Shown in pieces: positions 22,995 through 31,235 of a stretch of DNA of 64,000 nt. The DNA comes from a virus: IMG/VR virus record IMGVR_UViG_3300022821_000013, positions 1 through 64,000 of that record, one strand, 5' to 3'. Below the pieces are notes generated by a model, which had not been told where the DNA came from, did no database searches, and was given only the letters and a program-made list of their open reading frames with translations. The position numbers and the translations under genes were made by a program. The stretch's first letter is position 1; every line of letters starts with the position of its first letter.

Positions 22995-23581
22995 AATACC
23001 CCATTATAAATTGGTGTGTTAGTTGAATGTATAGATATATCTCTTATATTAATATTAGTTGGTTGGTTTATTATCCATTCAACCACATCAGAAACGTAAT
23101 CTACATCCATAGTTGGAAAATATCGCTTATCATATAAAGATGGAAACTCAGTCATTACATATCCAAGTTTAATATTAGTAACTTTACATAAAACTTTATC
23201 TTTGTATCCATTCACACAATAATCAATATTAACATCTTTTATAAAATCATCTTGGTTTATCTTATTACGTGGATACTCTTTTAATCTATCTGGATTATCA
23301 TGTTTCATATCACTAGCACAACTACCTATATTGATAATGTGCTTATTATCATATTTCCATAAATCATACATATCAATTAACATCTTTGTTTGATATTCAG
23401 GAGCATATGCATTATTAATGAATACATCACAATCATTTATATATTGTATAACTCCATCATAATTACTTTCTATATTATGTCCATCCGAACTAGACCCACC
23501 AATAACATCATATACATTTAATAATCTATTGTAAATTGCGTGTCCTATACCACGTGATATACCAGAAACGTAAATTTTCAT
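22991..23581 (-). CDS. SDR-like protein
   Basis: The protein begins MKIYVSGISRGIGHAIYNRL, a dinucleotide-binding loop with the RGIG motif, and has DVFINNAYAP, INIGSCAS and YPRNK as Ser and Tyr-x3-Lys candidates. I use the ATG at 23581, which overlaps the preceding stop; a start four codons upstream is possible. It is shorter (196 residues) and more divergent than its SDR neighbour. The substrate is unknown. Confidence 0.7.
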   Translation of the reverse strand: MKIYVSGISRGIGHAIYNRLLNVYDVIGGSSSDGHNIESNYDGVIQYINDCDVFINNAYAPEYQTKMLIDMYDLWKYDNKHIINIGSCASDMKHDNPDRLKEYPRNKINQDDFIKDVNIDYCVNGYKDKVLCKVTNIKLGYVMTEFPSLYDKRYFPTMDVDYVSDVVEWIINQPTNINIRDISIHSTNTPIYNGVL

Positions 23582-24378
23582 ATTTTTACCCATTCATTTG
23601 GAATTATATCTTTATAATCTAAGTTTATACTATCTCCAAACCATTTACTTGGAGCTACAACTGTTTTGTCTATATTACCATTCACCCAAGCACCCCACCA
23701 AGAAAATGATGAATTTGCTATTATATTATGTTTGCATAATGACATTAAATATAAGTCAATAATATCATCTTCCATATTAATAAAAACTACATTATCACCA
23801 TTAAAATTACCCATACACCATTCAATATCATCACTGAATATATAAAATGTATGTTCTGGGAATAATGCGAGTGACTTATCATAATAATCAGTTTCGGATA
23901 GTAATATATGTTTATGTTTCAATGCTACATAGTCACCACGTCTAACATGGACAGATACGGAATTTGTAGAGTTTATCAACGTATTGTATTTTTTGTATAT
24001 ATAATCATATATATGATGTGGGATACTATAATAATCTAATATGGCATCTCTATTATGCACAAAATACTTTTCTGATTGGAAATACCCATGCAACTCCATA
24101 TTTGGGATACATTCTATTTTATTATATCCAAATGTTGGTTCTGAGTATGTGCTAGTTACAAAACTCTTATCACCCGATATATCTACATTACTAAATATAT
24201 TATCGGTATAACCACCAAACATATCAGATTGCATATCTGGGAATATAGCTTTGTAATTATAGTCAATTGCTAAGCTAATTATATTAGCCACTTGAAATAA
24301 TTGATTTCCCAACCCAAAGTTATGTGTTCCACCAGGTGTACCTGGTCCAAGTAATCGACATGTAATTAAGTCATTCAT
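23578..24378 (-). CDS. GT11 alpha-1,2-fucosyltransferase-like enzyme
   Basis: A 266-residue GT11 protein: LGNQLFQVAN at 23-32, HVRRGDY at 144-150 (the GDP-fucose binding motif I), FYIFSDDIEWC as motif II and IIANSSFSWWGAW as motif III. These enzymes add fucose or a related GDP-deoxyhexose in alpha-1,2 linkage. Its donor may come from the Gmd pathway in the same operon. Confidence 0.9.
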   Translation of the reverse strand: MNDLITCRLLGPGTPGGTHNFGLGNQLFQVANIISLAIDYNYKAIFPDMQSDMFGGYTDNIFSNVDISGDKSFVTSTYSEPTFGYNKIECIPNMELHGYFQSEKYFVHNRDAILDYYSIPHHIYDYIYKKYNTLINSTNSVSVHVRRGDYVALKHKHILLSETDYYDKSLALFPEHTFYIFSDDIEWCMGNFNGDNVVFINMEDDIIDLYLMSLCKHNIIANSSFSWWGAWVNGNIDKTVVAPSKWFGDSINLDYKDIIPNEWVKI

Positions 24379-25169
24379 AATCGGTTGTACACCCCTATAT
24401 TATTTCTAACTGATATTTCTACTTCTTTTTGTTTATCGATATACATTGATCCTTCATTTCCCAACCCAACTGTTCTATTTAAAACATATAATATTCTATC
24501 ACTTATGATTATCCTATCAATGCCAGTCATCTCTACCATTGGTAAACATAACACATGGTCAAATATACAATCAAAGTAATCATCAGTATCAATATTAAAT
24601 AAATCAAATTTTAAAACTTTATTTAATAGGTTGAGTTTGTATGTTTTTAAATGTGAGTATGGAAATTGATGTGTTCTATATAAATTATTATCATCTACAT
24701 ACTGGTTGACCCAATTATTCCACCCATGATAATGTCCACCAGTTTCATGGGTTGGGTGCACGATATATTGCCCACACGTCATAAGTGTGTTTTCATTTGA
24801 TATATAAACACCATTTAAATAATCAAGAACGTCATTAGTATGTAACCAATCATCCCCATCAACTTCAACGATAACACATTCATCATCAAAATCATTATCA
24901 TTTATCCAATCCCAAGCATATAAAAATGATTTGCATTGAGAACCGTTATTATTATTATTTAATAATACACATCTATCATTTAAGTTGGAATTAATAATAT
25001 CACATGTATTATCATTAGAATTATCATTTACAATTATATGTATATAATCTGTATATGTTTGTTCTTGTATACTATTCATATTTATAGCAATCCAATCACT
25101 AACATTATATGCAGTGGTTACTATTATAAACTTAATTTTATTTTCCAACACAAAAACACCATAGCCCAT
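24375..25169 (-). CDS. Family 2 glycosyltransferase
   Basis: A 264-residue GT-A enzyme with FIIVTTAYNVSDWIAINMNS at the start, IVNDNSNDNT, and the DxD motif EVDGDDWLH. The frame overlaps the upstream methyltransferase gene by 32 bases. A GTG or TTG a few codons downstream of the first ATG would reduce that overlap, so the start is uncertain. The acceptor is unknown. Confidence 0.82.
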   Translation of the reverse strand: MGYGVFVLENKIKFIIVTTAYNVSDWIAINMNSIQEQTYTDYIHIIVNDNSNDNTCDIINSNLNDRCVLLNNNNNGSQCKSFLYAWDWINDNDFDDECVIVEVDGDDWLHTNDVLDYLNGVYISNENTLMTCGQYIVHPTHETGGHYHGWNNWVNQYVDDNNLYRTHQFPYSHLKTYKLNLLNKVLKFDLFNIDTDDYFDCIFDHVLCLPMVEMTGIDRIIISDRILYVLNRTVGLGNEGSMYIDKQKEVEISVRNNIGVYNRL

Positions 25170-25914
25170 TTGGTGAATAAGGATTCATATGACGATAATT
25201 TTGTTCACTCATAGAACCGACATTAGTTTCATCCCAATTTACAAAATCATTACTAATATAAAATTTTTCGTCATAAATGTTATATTCATTCTCTTGTAGT
25301 AAAGTTTGGATTATATCTCTACGTTGACGATTATAATATCTTAAAAATGGAAATCCATTTTCATCATAATTCATATAACCACCTGTAGGTATAGTTATTA
25401 TAACTCTAGATGCGTCATCATTTAATAAAGAAGACATTTTAAGTATCCCACGCAAATCATGGTTCCATCTTATAAAATCATCATTCATAATTTCAAATGT
25501 ATCATCAGCACCAAACATATTATGATTGCCATATTTCATACCAAAGTGCTCTAATACTGATATGCAAATTACATAATCATAATTATTATCTGGTTCGTAT
25601 GCTACCAAGTCACCATTAATGAAATTGACATTGAGTTTACTATCAACTAAATCTGATAGATAACTATTGGGTTCCAAATCACTTATATCAATACAATCTA
25701 AATTATCAACATTCAAATCTAATGTTTCTGATGTGTATAATGTTACACCTTCTCTACCCTCTCGCTCACCAACTACCAGTACATTTTTATTACTCTTTCT
25801 ATTATCAGAAGCTAATATATTGTACATATAAGATAATTCAGCTATTTTAGATCCCTTAACTACCATTTTATCTGAATAGTCTTTGTTTAAATGCTTACAG
25901 TATAAACCACTCAT
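25138..25914 (-). CDS. SAM methyltransferase-like protein
   Basis: The 258-residue protein has NVLVVGEREGREGVTLYT in place of motif I, DCIDISDLEP, and YDYVICISVLEHFGMKYGNH, typical of small class I methyltransferases. ITIPTGGYMNYDENGFPF near the C-terminus is characteristic of those in polysaccharide loci. The substrate is unknown. It sits at the promoter-proximal end of the glycan operon. Confidence 0.75.
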   Translation of the reverse strand: MSGLYCKHLNKDYSDKMVVKGSKIAELSYMYNILASDNRKSNKNVLVVGEREGREGVTLYTSETLDLNVDNLDCIDISDLEPNSYLSDLVDSKLNVNFINGDLVAYEPDNNYDYVICISVLEHFGMKYGNHNMFGADDTFEIMNDDFIRWNHDLRGILKMSSLLNDDASRVIITIPTGGYMNYDENGFPFLRYYNRQRRDIIQTLLQENEYNIYDEKFYISNDFVNWDETNVGSMSEQNYRHMNPYSPNGLWCFCVGK

Positions 25915-25917
25915 AGA

Positions 25918-26271
25918 TCAAACTCCATTATAAAAATAATATTGAATGTCCTTTCCTAATTTACCAGCCGCATTATATTCTGCTTGAACACCTATACTAT
26001 TCTGTATTAAACGTGTTCCATCATATTCAGTCATATCAACAACTACTAACTCATCACAATGCTCAATCCAATATAGATCTTGTTCTAACCACCAATTACT
26101 ATCAGTCTGTAGTTTAGGATCTAAATATTCAGCTATAGGGTGTGAGTGTGATATAGGAGAAAATACTATATATCCTCTCTTCATAAAGTCAGCAGCTACT
26201 TCATTAGCAATTCTAAATGATACTTCTGGATTCCAAGAATATGGAATTGATAAATATATTATTTTTTTCAT
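25918..26271 (-). CDS. DUF1937-like protein (nucleoside deoxyribosyltransferase fold)
   Basis: The 117-residue protein begins KKIIYLSIPYSWNPEVSFRI, then GYIVFSPISHSHPIAEY, CDELVVVDMTEYDGTRLIQN and SIGVQAEYNAA. This is the pattern of DUF1937, related to nucleoside 2-deoxyribosyltransferases. It may act on nucleotides or nucleotide sugars. It separates the glycan operon from the repeat-protein block downstream. Confidence 0.75.
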   Translation of the reverse strand: MKKIIYLSIPYSWNPEVSFRIANEVAADFMKRGYIVFSPISHSHPIAEYLDPKLQTDSNWWLEQDLYWIEHCDELVVVDMTEYDGTRLIQNSIGVQAEYNAAGKLGKDIQYYFYNGV

Positions 26272-26273
26272 TC

Positions 26274-26663
26274 TTATTCCTTCTCTTTGATTATTTTTAC
26301 ATTATATTCAATTAATTCACATATTTCTTTATGAGTTAATCTTTTAACTTCTTTAGGTCTTTTATCTAGTATAGTTCCATCACTATCTTCATAATAAATT
26401 CTATTGTTATTAGAATCAAATTCGTTTTTTACCCAAAATCCATTACTATCTTCACAATAAATTAGATTGTTATTAGAATCATATTCGATTTTTACCCAAA
26501 ATCCATTACTATCTTCACAATAAATTAGATTGTTATTAGAATCAAATTCGCTTTTTGACCAATCTCCATTACTATATTCACAATAAATTTCATTTCTGTT
26601 TTTATCAAATAATTGTTTTGGAAATTCTTGATTTTTAAGTAATTTTTTTAAAGTCATCTTCAT
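26274..26663 (-). CDS. Tandem repeat protein (type C leader, tailed)
   Basis: The leader MKMTLKKLLKNQEFPKQLFD is followed by about four ~21-residue repeats (core DSNNNLIYCEDSNGFWVK) and the C-terminal tail RLTHKEICELIEYNVKIIKE. The leader looks like a short amphipathic helix. Two adjacent repeats are identical or nearly so. It has no signal peptide and no catalytic residues. Function is unknown. Confidence 0.75.
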   Translation of the reverse strand: MKMTLKKLLKNQEFPKQLFDKNRNEIYCEYSNGDWSKSEFDSNNNLIYCEDSNGFWVKIEYDSNNNLIYCEDSNGFWVKNEFDSNNNRIYYEDSDGTILDKRPKEVKRLTHKEICELIEYNVKIIKEKE

Positions 26664-26667
26664 TTTA

Positions 26668-27186
26668 TTATTCCTCGTCTTTGATTATTTCTACATCATA
26701 TCCAATTAATTCACATATTTCTTTATGAGTTAATCTTTTAACTTCTTTAGGTCTGTTATCTATTATAATTCCATCACTATCTTCACAATAAATTCTATTA
26801 TTATTAGAATCATATTCCTTTTTTACCCAAAATCCATCACTATTTTCCCAATAAATTCTATTATTATTAGAATCATATTCGCTTTTTACCAAATCTCCAT
26901 TACTATTTTCCCAATAAATTTTATTATTATTAGAATCAAATTCGCTTTTTACCCAAAATCCATTACTATTTTCATAATAAATTTCATTATTATTAGAATC
27001 ATATTCTTTTTTTACCCAAAATCCATCACTATTTTCCCAATAAATTTCATTATTATTAGAATCAAATTCGCTTTTTACCCAACAATCTCCATTACTACTT
27101 TCCCAATAAATTTCATTTCCGTTTTTATCAAATAGTTCCTTCGGAAATTCTTGATTTTTAAGTAATTTTTTTAAAGTCATCTTCAT
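26668..27186 (-). CDS. Tandem repeat protein (type C leader, tailed)
   Basis: A 172-residue paralogue with the type C leader, six repeats and the RLTHKEICELIGYDVEII tail. Repeat edges are GDCWVKSEFDSNN and GDLVKSEYDSNN variants seen in other members, which supports exchange between copies. The intergenic spacing to the neighbours is only 4-5 bases. Confidence 0.75.
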   Translation of the reverse strand: MKMTLKKLLKNQEFPKELFDKNGNEIYWESSNGDCWVKSEFDSNNNEIYWENSDGFWVKKEYDSNNNEIYYENSNGFWVKSEFDSNNNKIYWENSNGDLVKSEYDSNNNRIYWENSDGFWVKKEYDSNNNRIYCEDSDGIIIDNRPKEVKRLTHKEICELIGYDVEIIKDEE

Positions 27187-27191
27187 TTTAT

Positions 27192-27455
27192 TTATTCTTT
27201 TTCTTTGATTATTTCTACATTATATCCAATTAATTCACATATTTCTTTATGAGTTAATCTTTTTGTTTCTTTAGGTATGTTATCATATATAGTACCATTA
27301 CTATTTTCACAATAAATTTCATTATTATTAGAATCAAATTCTTTTATATAAAAGAATCCATTACTATTTTCATAATAAATTCTATTGTTATTAGAATCAT
27401 ATAGCACTATAGGATTATGAATTACAGTATCAATATGTAATTTTTTAAGTATCAT
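27192..27455 (-). CDS. Short tandem repeat protein (type B leader, tailed)
   Basis: An 87-residue member with leader MILKKLHIDTVIHNPIVLYD, only two repeats (one of the FFYIKE type) and the RLTHKEICELIGYNVEIIKE tail. It combines the leader type of the gene at 12.6 kb with the tail of its neighbours, showing modular reassortment. Function is unknown. Confidence 0.72.
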   Translation of the reverse strand: MILKKLHIDTVIHNPIVLYDSNNNRIYYENSNGFFYIKEFDSNNNEIYCENSNGTIYDNIPKETKRLTHKEICELIGYNVEIIKEKE

Positions 27456-27964
27456 TTTTTAGGTCTTTTACCTCGTATAATTCCATTACTATCTTCATAA
27501 TAAATTCTATTGTTATTAGAATCAAATTCTCTTTTTACCCAAAATCCATCACTATCTTCACAATAAAGTTCATTGTTATTAGAATCAAACTCTCTTTTTA
27601 TCCAATCTCCATTACTATTTTCAAAATAAATACAATTATCATTAGAATCAAATTCTTTTATATAAAATAATCCATTACTATTTTCCCAATAAATTTCATT
27701 ATTATTAGAATCAAACTCTCTTTTTACCCAACAATCTCCATTACTATCTTCCCAATAAATACAATTATCATTAGAATCAAATTCCTTTTTTACCCAAAAT
27801 CCATCACTATTTTCCCAATAAATTATATTATTATTAGAATCAAATTCTCTTTTTACCCAACAATCTCCATTAATATTTTCCCAATAAATTTGATTTCTGT
27901 TTTTATCAAATAGTTCCTTCGGAAATTCTTGATTTTTAAGTAATTTTTTTAAAGTCATCTTCAT
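27452..27964 (-). CDS. Tandem repeat protein (type C leader, untailed)
   Basis: The 170-residue protein has the type C leader, about seven repeats and ends GKRPKK without the helical tail. It contains the segment NSNGDWIKREFDSNNNELYC, which also occurs in the gene at 1556-1993, 26 kb away. Its stop overlaps the next gene start by 4 bases. Confidence 0.75.
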   Translation of the reverse strand: MKMTLKKLLKNQEFPKELFDKNRNQIYWENINGDCWVKREFDSNNNIIYWENSDGFWVKKEFDSNDNCIYWEDSNGDCWVKREFDSNNNEIYWENSNGLFYIKEFDSNDNCIYFENSNGDWIKREFDSNNNELYCEDSDGFWVKREFDSNNNRIYYEDSNGIIRGKRPKK

Positions 27965-27969
27965 TTTAT

Positions 27970-28374
27970 TTATTCTTTTTCTTTGATTATTTCTACATTA
28001 TATCCAATTAATTCACATATTTCTTTATGAGTTAATCTTTTTGTTTCTTTAGGTCTTTTACCTCGTATAATTCCATCACTATTTTCATAATAAATTTCAA
28101 GACTGTTAGAATCATATTCTCTTTTTGACCAATCTCCATCACTATCTTCATAATAAATTAGATTGTTATTAGAATCATATTCTCTTTTTACCCAAATTCC
28201 ATTACTATTTTCAAAATAAATTTCATCATTATTAGAATCATATTCGCTTTTTACCCAAAATCCATTACTATTTTCCCAATAAATTTGATTTCTGTTTTTA
28301 TCAAATAGTTTCTTCGGAAATTCTTGATTTTTAAGTAATTTTTTTAAAGTCATTTTCATTCTTATCATCTTCAT
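27970..28374 (-). CDS. Tandem repeat protein (type C leader, tailed)
   Basis: The 134-residue protein opens MKMIRMKMTLKKLLKN. The start could also be the ATG at 28359, which would match the other leaders exactly. It has four repeats and the tail RLTHKEICELIGYNVEIIKE. It is the first gene of the second repeat block in transcription order. Function is unknown. Confidence 0.72.
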   Translation of the reverse strand: MKMIRMKMTLKKLLKNQEFPKKLFDKNRNQIYWENSNGFWVKSEYDSNNDEIYFENSNGIWVKREYDSNNNLIYYEDSDGDWSKREYDSNSLEIYYENSDGIIRGKRPKETKRLTHKEICELIGYNVEIIKEKE

Positions 28375-28376
28375 TC

Positions 28377-28571
28377 TTATTCCTCATTTAAATTTAAACG
28401 TCTCTCAAATTCATCAGTATCAAAAATATTATCCAAATCTATAAAATAGACATACGTTGTATCTTGTCCTTGAATGTATATAATAGGTTCAAGTTGTGAT
28501 TTAACTATATTGATATACTTTGTTCTCGTATACGTATAACCACTAAGCCAACCCATACTATACATGAGCAT
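28377..28571 (-). CDS. Small hypothetical protein
   Basis: A 64-residue protein beginning MLMYSMGWLSGYTYTR, possibly with a weak N-terminal membrane or amphipathic segment, and an acidic end. No family was recognised. The start is uncertain because several ATGs occur early. Confidence 0.45.
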   Translation of the reverse strand: MLMYSMGWLSGYTYTRTKYINIVKSQLEPIIYIQGQDTTYVYFIDLDNIFDTDEFERRLNLNEE

Positions 28572-28623
28572 ACAAAGTAATATAACTCCAAGTCATGTAC
28601 AGTTAAATTTATTCATTTTTTAT

Positions 28624-28893
28624 TTACTTCTTTAATTTTAAGTATTTTTTATTGTTCTGTGTATTTTTCTTCTGAAACTTAACTTCGTGTTGTTTAGTTG
28701 GTTCATACATAACTTCACTATCATACATACGAGTTACTCTAAAGAAACCATCATCTTTTAAATTAAACTCATCACATACTACTTTAGCACTATCAAAGTT
28801 ATCATCTGTAGCTACACGTCGCCACATAGTAATTGTTCTACCTAATACAAATTTTAAACTTCTTGGGTGTTCTGTTCGTTCAACAAAAAACAT
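28624..28893 (-). CDS. Small basic hypothetical protein
   Basis: The 89-residue protein has a mixed N-terminus (RSLKFVLGRTITMWRRVATD) and a Lys/Asn-rich tail. No family was recognised. It has a clear promoter directly upstream. Confidence 0.6.
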   Translation of the reverse strand: MFFVERTEHPRSLKFVLGRTITMWRRVATDDNFDSAKVVCDEFNLKDDGFFRVTRMYDSEVMYEPTKQHEVKFQKKNTQNNKKYLKLKK

Positions 28894-28921
28894 ATATTTT
28901 CTATCTCTAATTAATAATATA

Positions 28922-28954
28922 CAAACTTACGAAAAAGAAATTACATTTCCAAAT
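28922..28954 (-). promoter_or_regulatory. Bacteroidota-type phage promoter
   Basis: Minus-strand TTTG, 20 bases, TAAGTTTG. It reads into the 89-residue gene and then the second repeat-protein block. Confidence 0.75.
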
Positions 28955-29771
28955 TTATTTTTTTGATATTGCAATTCATAATATCAGATTTGACTGGTTG
29001 CCAAAACTCTTCTATACCATCAAATGTATATACGTTATATTGTGAGAATCGTGATGAATCTTTATCTACTAATCTACGTTCTCCGTGATATAGTGATGGT
29101 GACATTATCAATGCTGAAATTCTGTTGGTTTTAAATGGTTTTACCATTAAAGAATTAAATCTACTAATATCCATTATATATTTGTTATATAATCTCATTC
29201 TTTCGATACTATCTTCCATATAAGGAATTGCAAAATCTTCAAATGTATATTTATTCAAAAGATGTGATTTAGGTGAAAACTTAACAGTTCCATTACTTAA
29301 ATCTGTATCTTCTAATGCTATAAATACTTTACATATATGATTTGTTGATGTAGTGTTCAAATGTAATAATTGATTGTGTATCGCTTTAGTTTCACCTAAA
29401 AACGTATTCATAGTATGAAATGGTTTAGGTTTCTTAGCGAATAAATACTCTATTGTATTTAATATAGTTGTATTATACAATAATTCTTCTGATAAAGAAT
29501 TAGTCTTAAAATAATCATAAACTGTATTTTTATAACCATATGAATAATATGGAGATTCTAAGTTTACATCACCAGTTATTATTGACTTTTGTAATTGAGA
29601 TTCAAATTCATCAATGAATAATTGATCTATATCCAAATCAATTTTTAGAAATCCAAATCTATGAAAAAATAATATATCTTTTAAATGGTTCTTATCAAAT
29701 TCATTTCTAATAGGATATAGATACATTGGTAGATTTGGCATTTCCGACATAGGCAATGGGAAATCTATCAT
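28941..29771 (-). CDS. PhyH-like (Fe/2-oxoglutarate dioxygenase fold) protein
   Basis: The 276-residue protein resembles phytanoyl-CoA dioxygenase relatives: FFHRFGFLKID at the N-terminus, IHNQLLHLN as the metal-site region, GTVKFSPKSHLL, and LYHGERRLVDKDSSRFSQY with the second His and substrate Arg. The usual HxD is not obvious, so catalysis is uncertain. It is coupled to a family 2 glycosyltransferase by a 4-base overlap, as PhyH-like genes often are in sugar loci. Confidence 0.6.
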   Translation of the reverse strand: MIDFPLPMSEMPNLPMYLYPIRNEFDKNHLKDILFFHRFGFLKIDLDIDQLFIDEFESQLQKSIITGDVNLESPYYSYGYKNTVYDYFKTNSLSEELLYNTTILNTIEYLFAKKPKPFHTMNTFLGETKAIHNQLLHLNTTSTNHICKVFIALEDTDLSNGTVKFSPKSHLLNKYTFEDFAIPYMEDSIERMRLYNKYIMDISRFNSLMVKPFKTNRISALIMSPSLYHGERRLVDKDSSRFSQYNVYTFDGIEEFWQPVKSDIMNCNIKKINLEM

Positions 29772-30394
29772 ATAGAGTTATAAAGGTTATTCTGTTTAAC
29801 TTGTTTATCTAAATCTTTAATATGTATAAGTTCATAACCAGAATCGCTTGGTAATTTTGAATATTTATCAAATCCAACTATAGTTTCGTGAACTGCACCT
29901 TGCCATTTAATTTTATCTGTATTCTTATATAATCTAGCTTGGTAATCTGGATAATTTATATATCCATTCAAATCTATCTGCCATCTCATTTTTTTAATAT
30001 AATCTTCTGTTATACCATTAACTATATTAATTCTTGGTAAATAGAATAAATCTATATCTGAGTATTGAGTTAAAAAATCCTTTATAATATCAGGAAAATA
30101 CTCATTTATATATTCATCTGAATCTATATTAAATATATAATCACCAGAACATTTAGAATTTAAAAAATTCTTTTGGTGTGCAAAATCTCTATTTAAAGGA
30201 TTTTCATATACTTTGATTTGATCTGATGTTGATGTATATTCAAAACATAAATCTATAATATCACGTGTAGTATTACCTTGATCTTGTACTATGACTATTT
30301 CATCATTAGATTGTATAGATTTTAATAATAAATCAACTAAAAACTTAAATTCTTTATATTCATTACATACTAAAATTGCGTATGATATTTTCAT
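29768..30394 (-). CDS. Family 2 glycosyltransferase
   Basis: A 208-residue GT-A enzyme: ISYAILVCNEYKEFKFLVD at the start, then DFAHQKNFLNSKCSGDYIFNIDSDEYI with the DxD motif, and ARLYKNTDKIKWQGAVHE typical of short GT2 enzymes. The acceptor is unknown. It belongs to a second sugar-transfer group with the GT4 enzymes upstream. Confidence 0.82.
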   Translation of the reverse strand: MKISYAILVCNEYKEFKFLVDLLLKSIQSNDEIVIVQDQGNTTRDIIDLCFEYTSTSDQIKVYENPLNRDFAHQKNFLNSKCSGDYIFNIDSDEYINEYFPDIIKDFLTQYSDIDLFYLPRINIVNGITEDYIKKMRWQIDLNGYINYPDYQARLYKNTDKIKWQGAVHETIVGFDKYSKLPSDSGYELIHIKDLDKQVKQNNLYNSI

Positions 30395-30395
30395 A

Positions 30396-31235
30396 TTATT
30401 TCTTTTTCTTTATATTTTTCATTTTATCAGAATATAGGAAATCTGACTGTTTCTTTATATAATCTCTATCATCTTGGTATTGTTCCATCATACTATTAAT
30501 TGTATCATCATCCGTTCTACCAGAACGCATAGAGTTTATTATTTCGTCCTTTAATTCCATAGAAGTCTTCATTCTATGTGTTATATCGGCTTTAACATAT
30601 TCTTCTTTTGTTTCTGGAATACCATTATAATCAATACCTTTAAATTTATGAGCTTGTAAATAATCTCTCTGTGCTTGGCTCATCTCTACATATTGATCTA
30701 TAGTTATAGTATTTGGATTACCTGGATCAACACCCAATCCATATAAAAATCTATATTGTATTTCTTCTGGAAAATTATAATCTATCAATTGATAATAATT
30801 AAAATTCTTTATTATCATCCGTCTATATGCTTTAGGCTTCTTATCAGTAACATATTCACGTATAACACCATCATAATAACGTCTAGATGATAAATCCATT
30901 TTTAATTTTGGTATATCAAGTATAGTGTGCTTCTGCTCATAATATATATATTTCAATCCATATTTGTCTGCTATATCATCAAATGAACTTACATCAAATG
31001 CGTCTAAATTTAATGCATGGACATAACCATCATAATTCTTATTAAGAACTAATAATAAATATTCATGTGGTTGATCTAAACCCTTACGTTGATATTCTTT
31101 GCTTGATGGGGTATAGTTACCAATGATAACCATACCTTTTTCAAGTCTATTATGAACTATAGGAGTTTTACGTAAAATCCTATCACGATGTTGTAAGTTT
31201 TTAAAATGTCGTATATCTTTATATGACTTAGCCAT
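30396..31235 (-). CDS. Hypothetical protein
   Basis: A 279-residue protein with a beta-rich N-terminal half (GMVIIGNYTPSSKEY, EYLLLVLNKNYDGYVHALNL) and a helical, charged C-terminal half. The N-terminal part resembles small SH3-like domains of virion proteins, but I cannot assign it. It overlaps the GT4 gene by 8 bases, so it is probably in the same transcript. Confidence 0.6.
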   Translation of the reverse strand: MAKSYKDIRHFKNLQHRDRILRKTPIVHNRLEKGMVIIGNYTPSSKEYQRKGLDQPHEYLLLVLNKNYDGYVHALNLDAFDVSSFDDIADKYGLKYIYYEQKHTILDIPKLKMDLSSRRYYDGVIREYVTDKKPKAYRRMIIKNFNYYQLIDYNFPEEIQYRFLYGLGVDPGNPNTITIDQYVEMSQAQRDYLQAHKFKGIDYNGIPETKEEYVKADITHRMKTSMELKDEIINSMRSGRTDDDTINSMMEQYQDDRDYIKKQSDFLYSDKMKNIKKKK

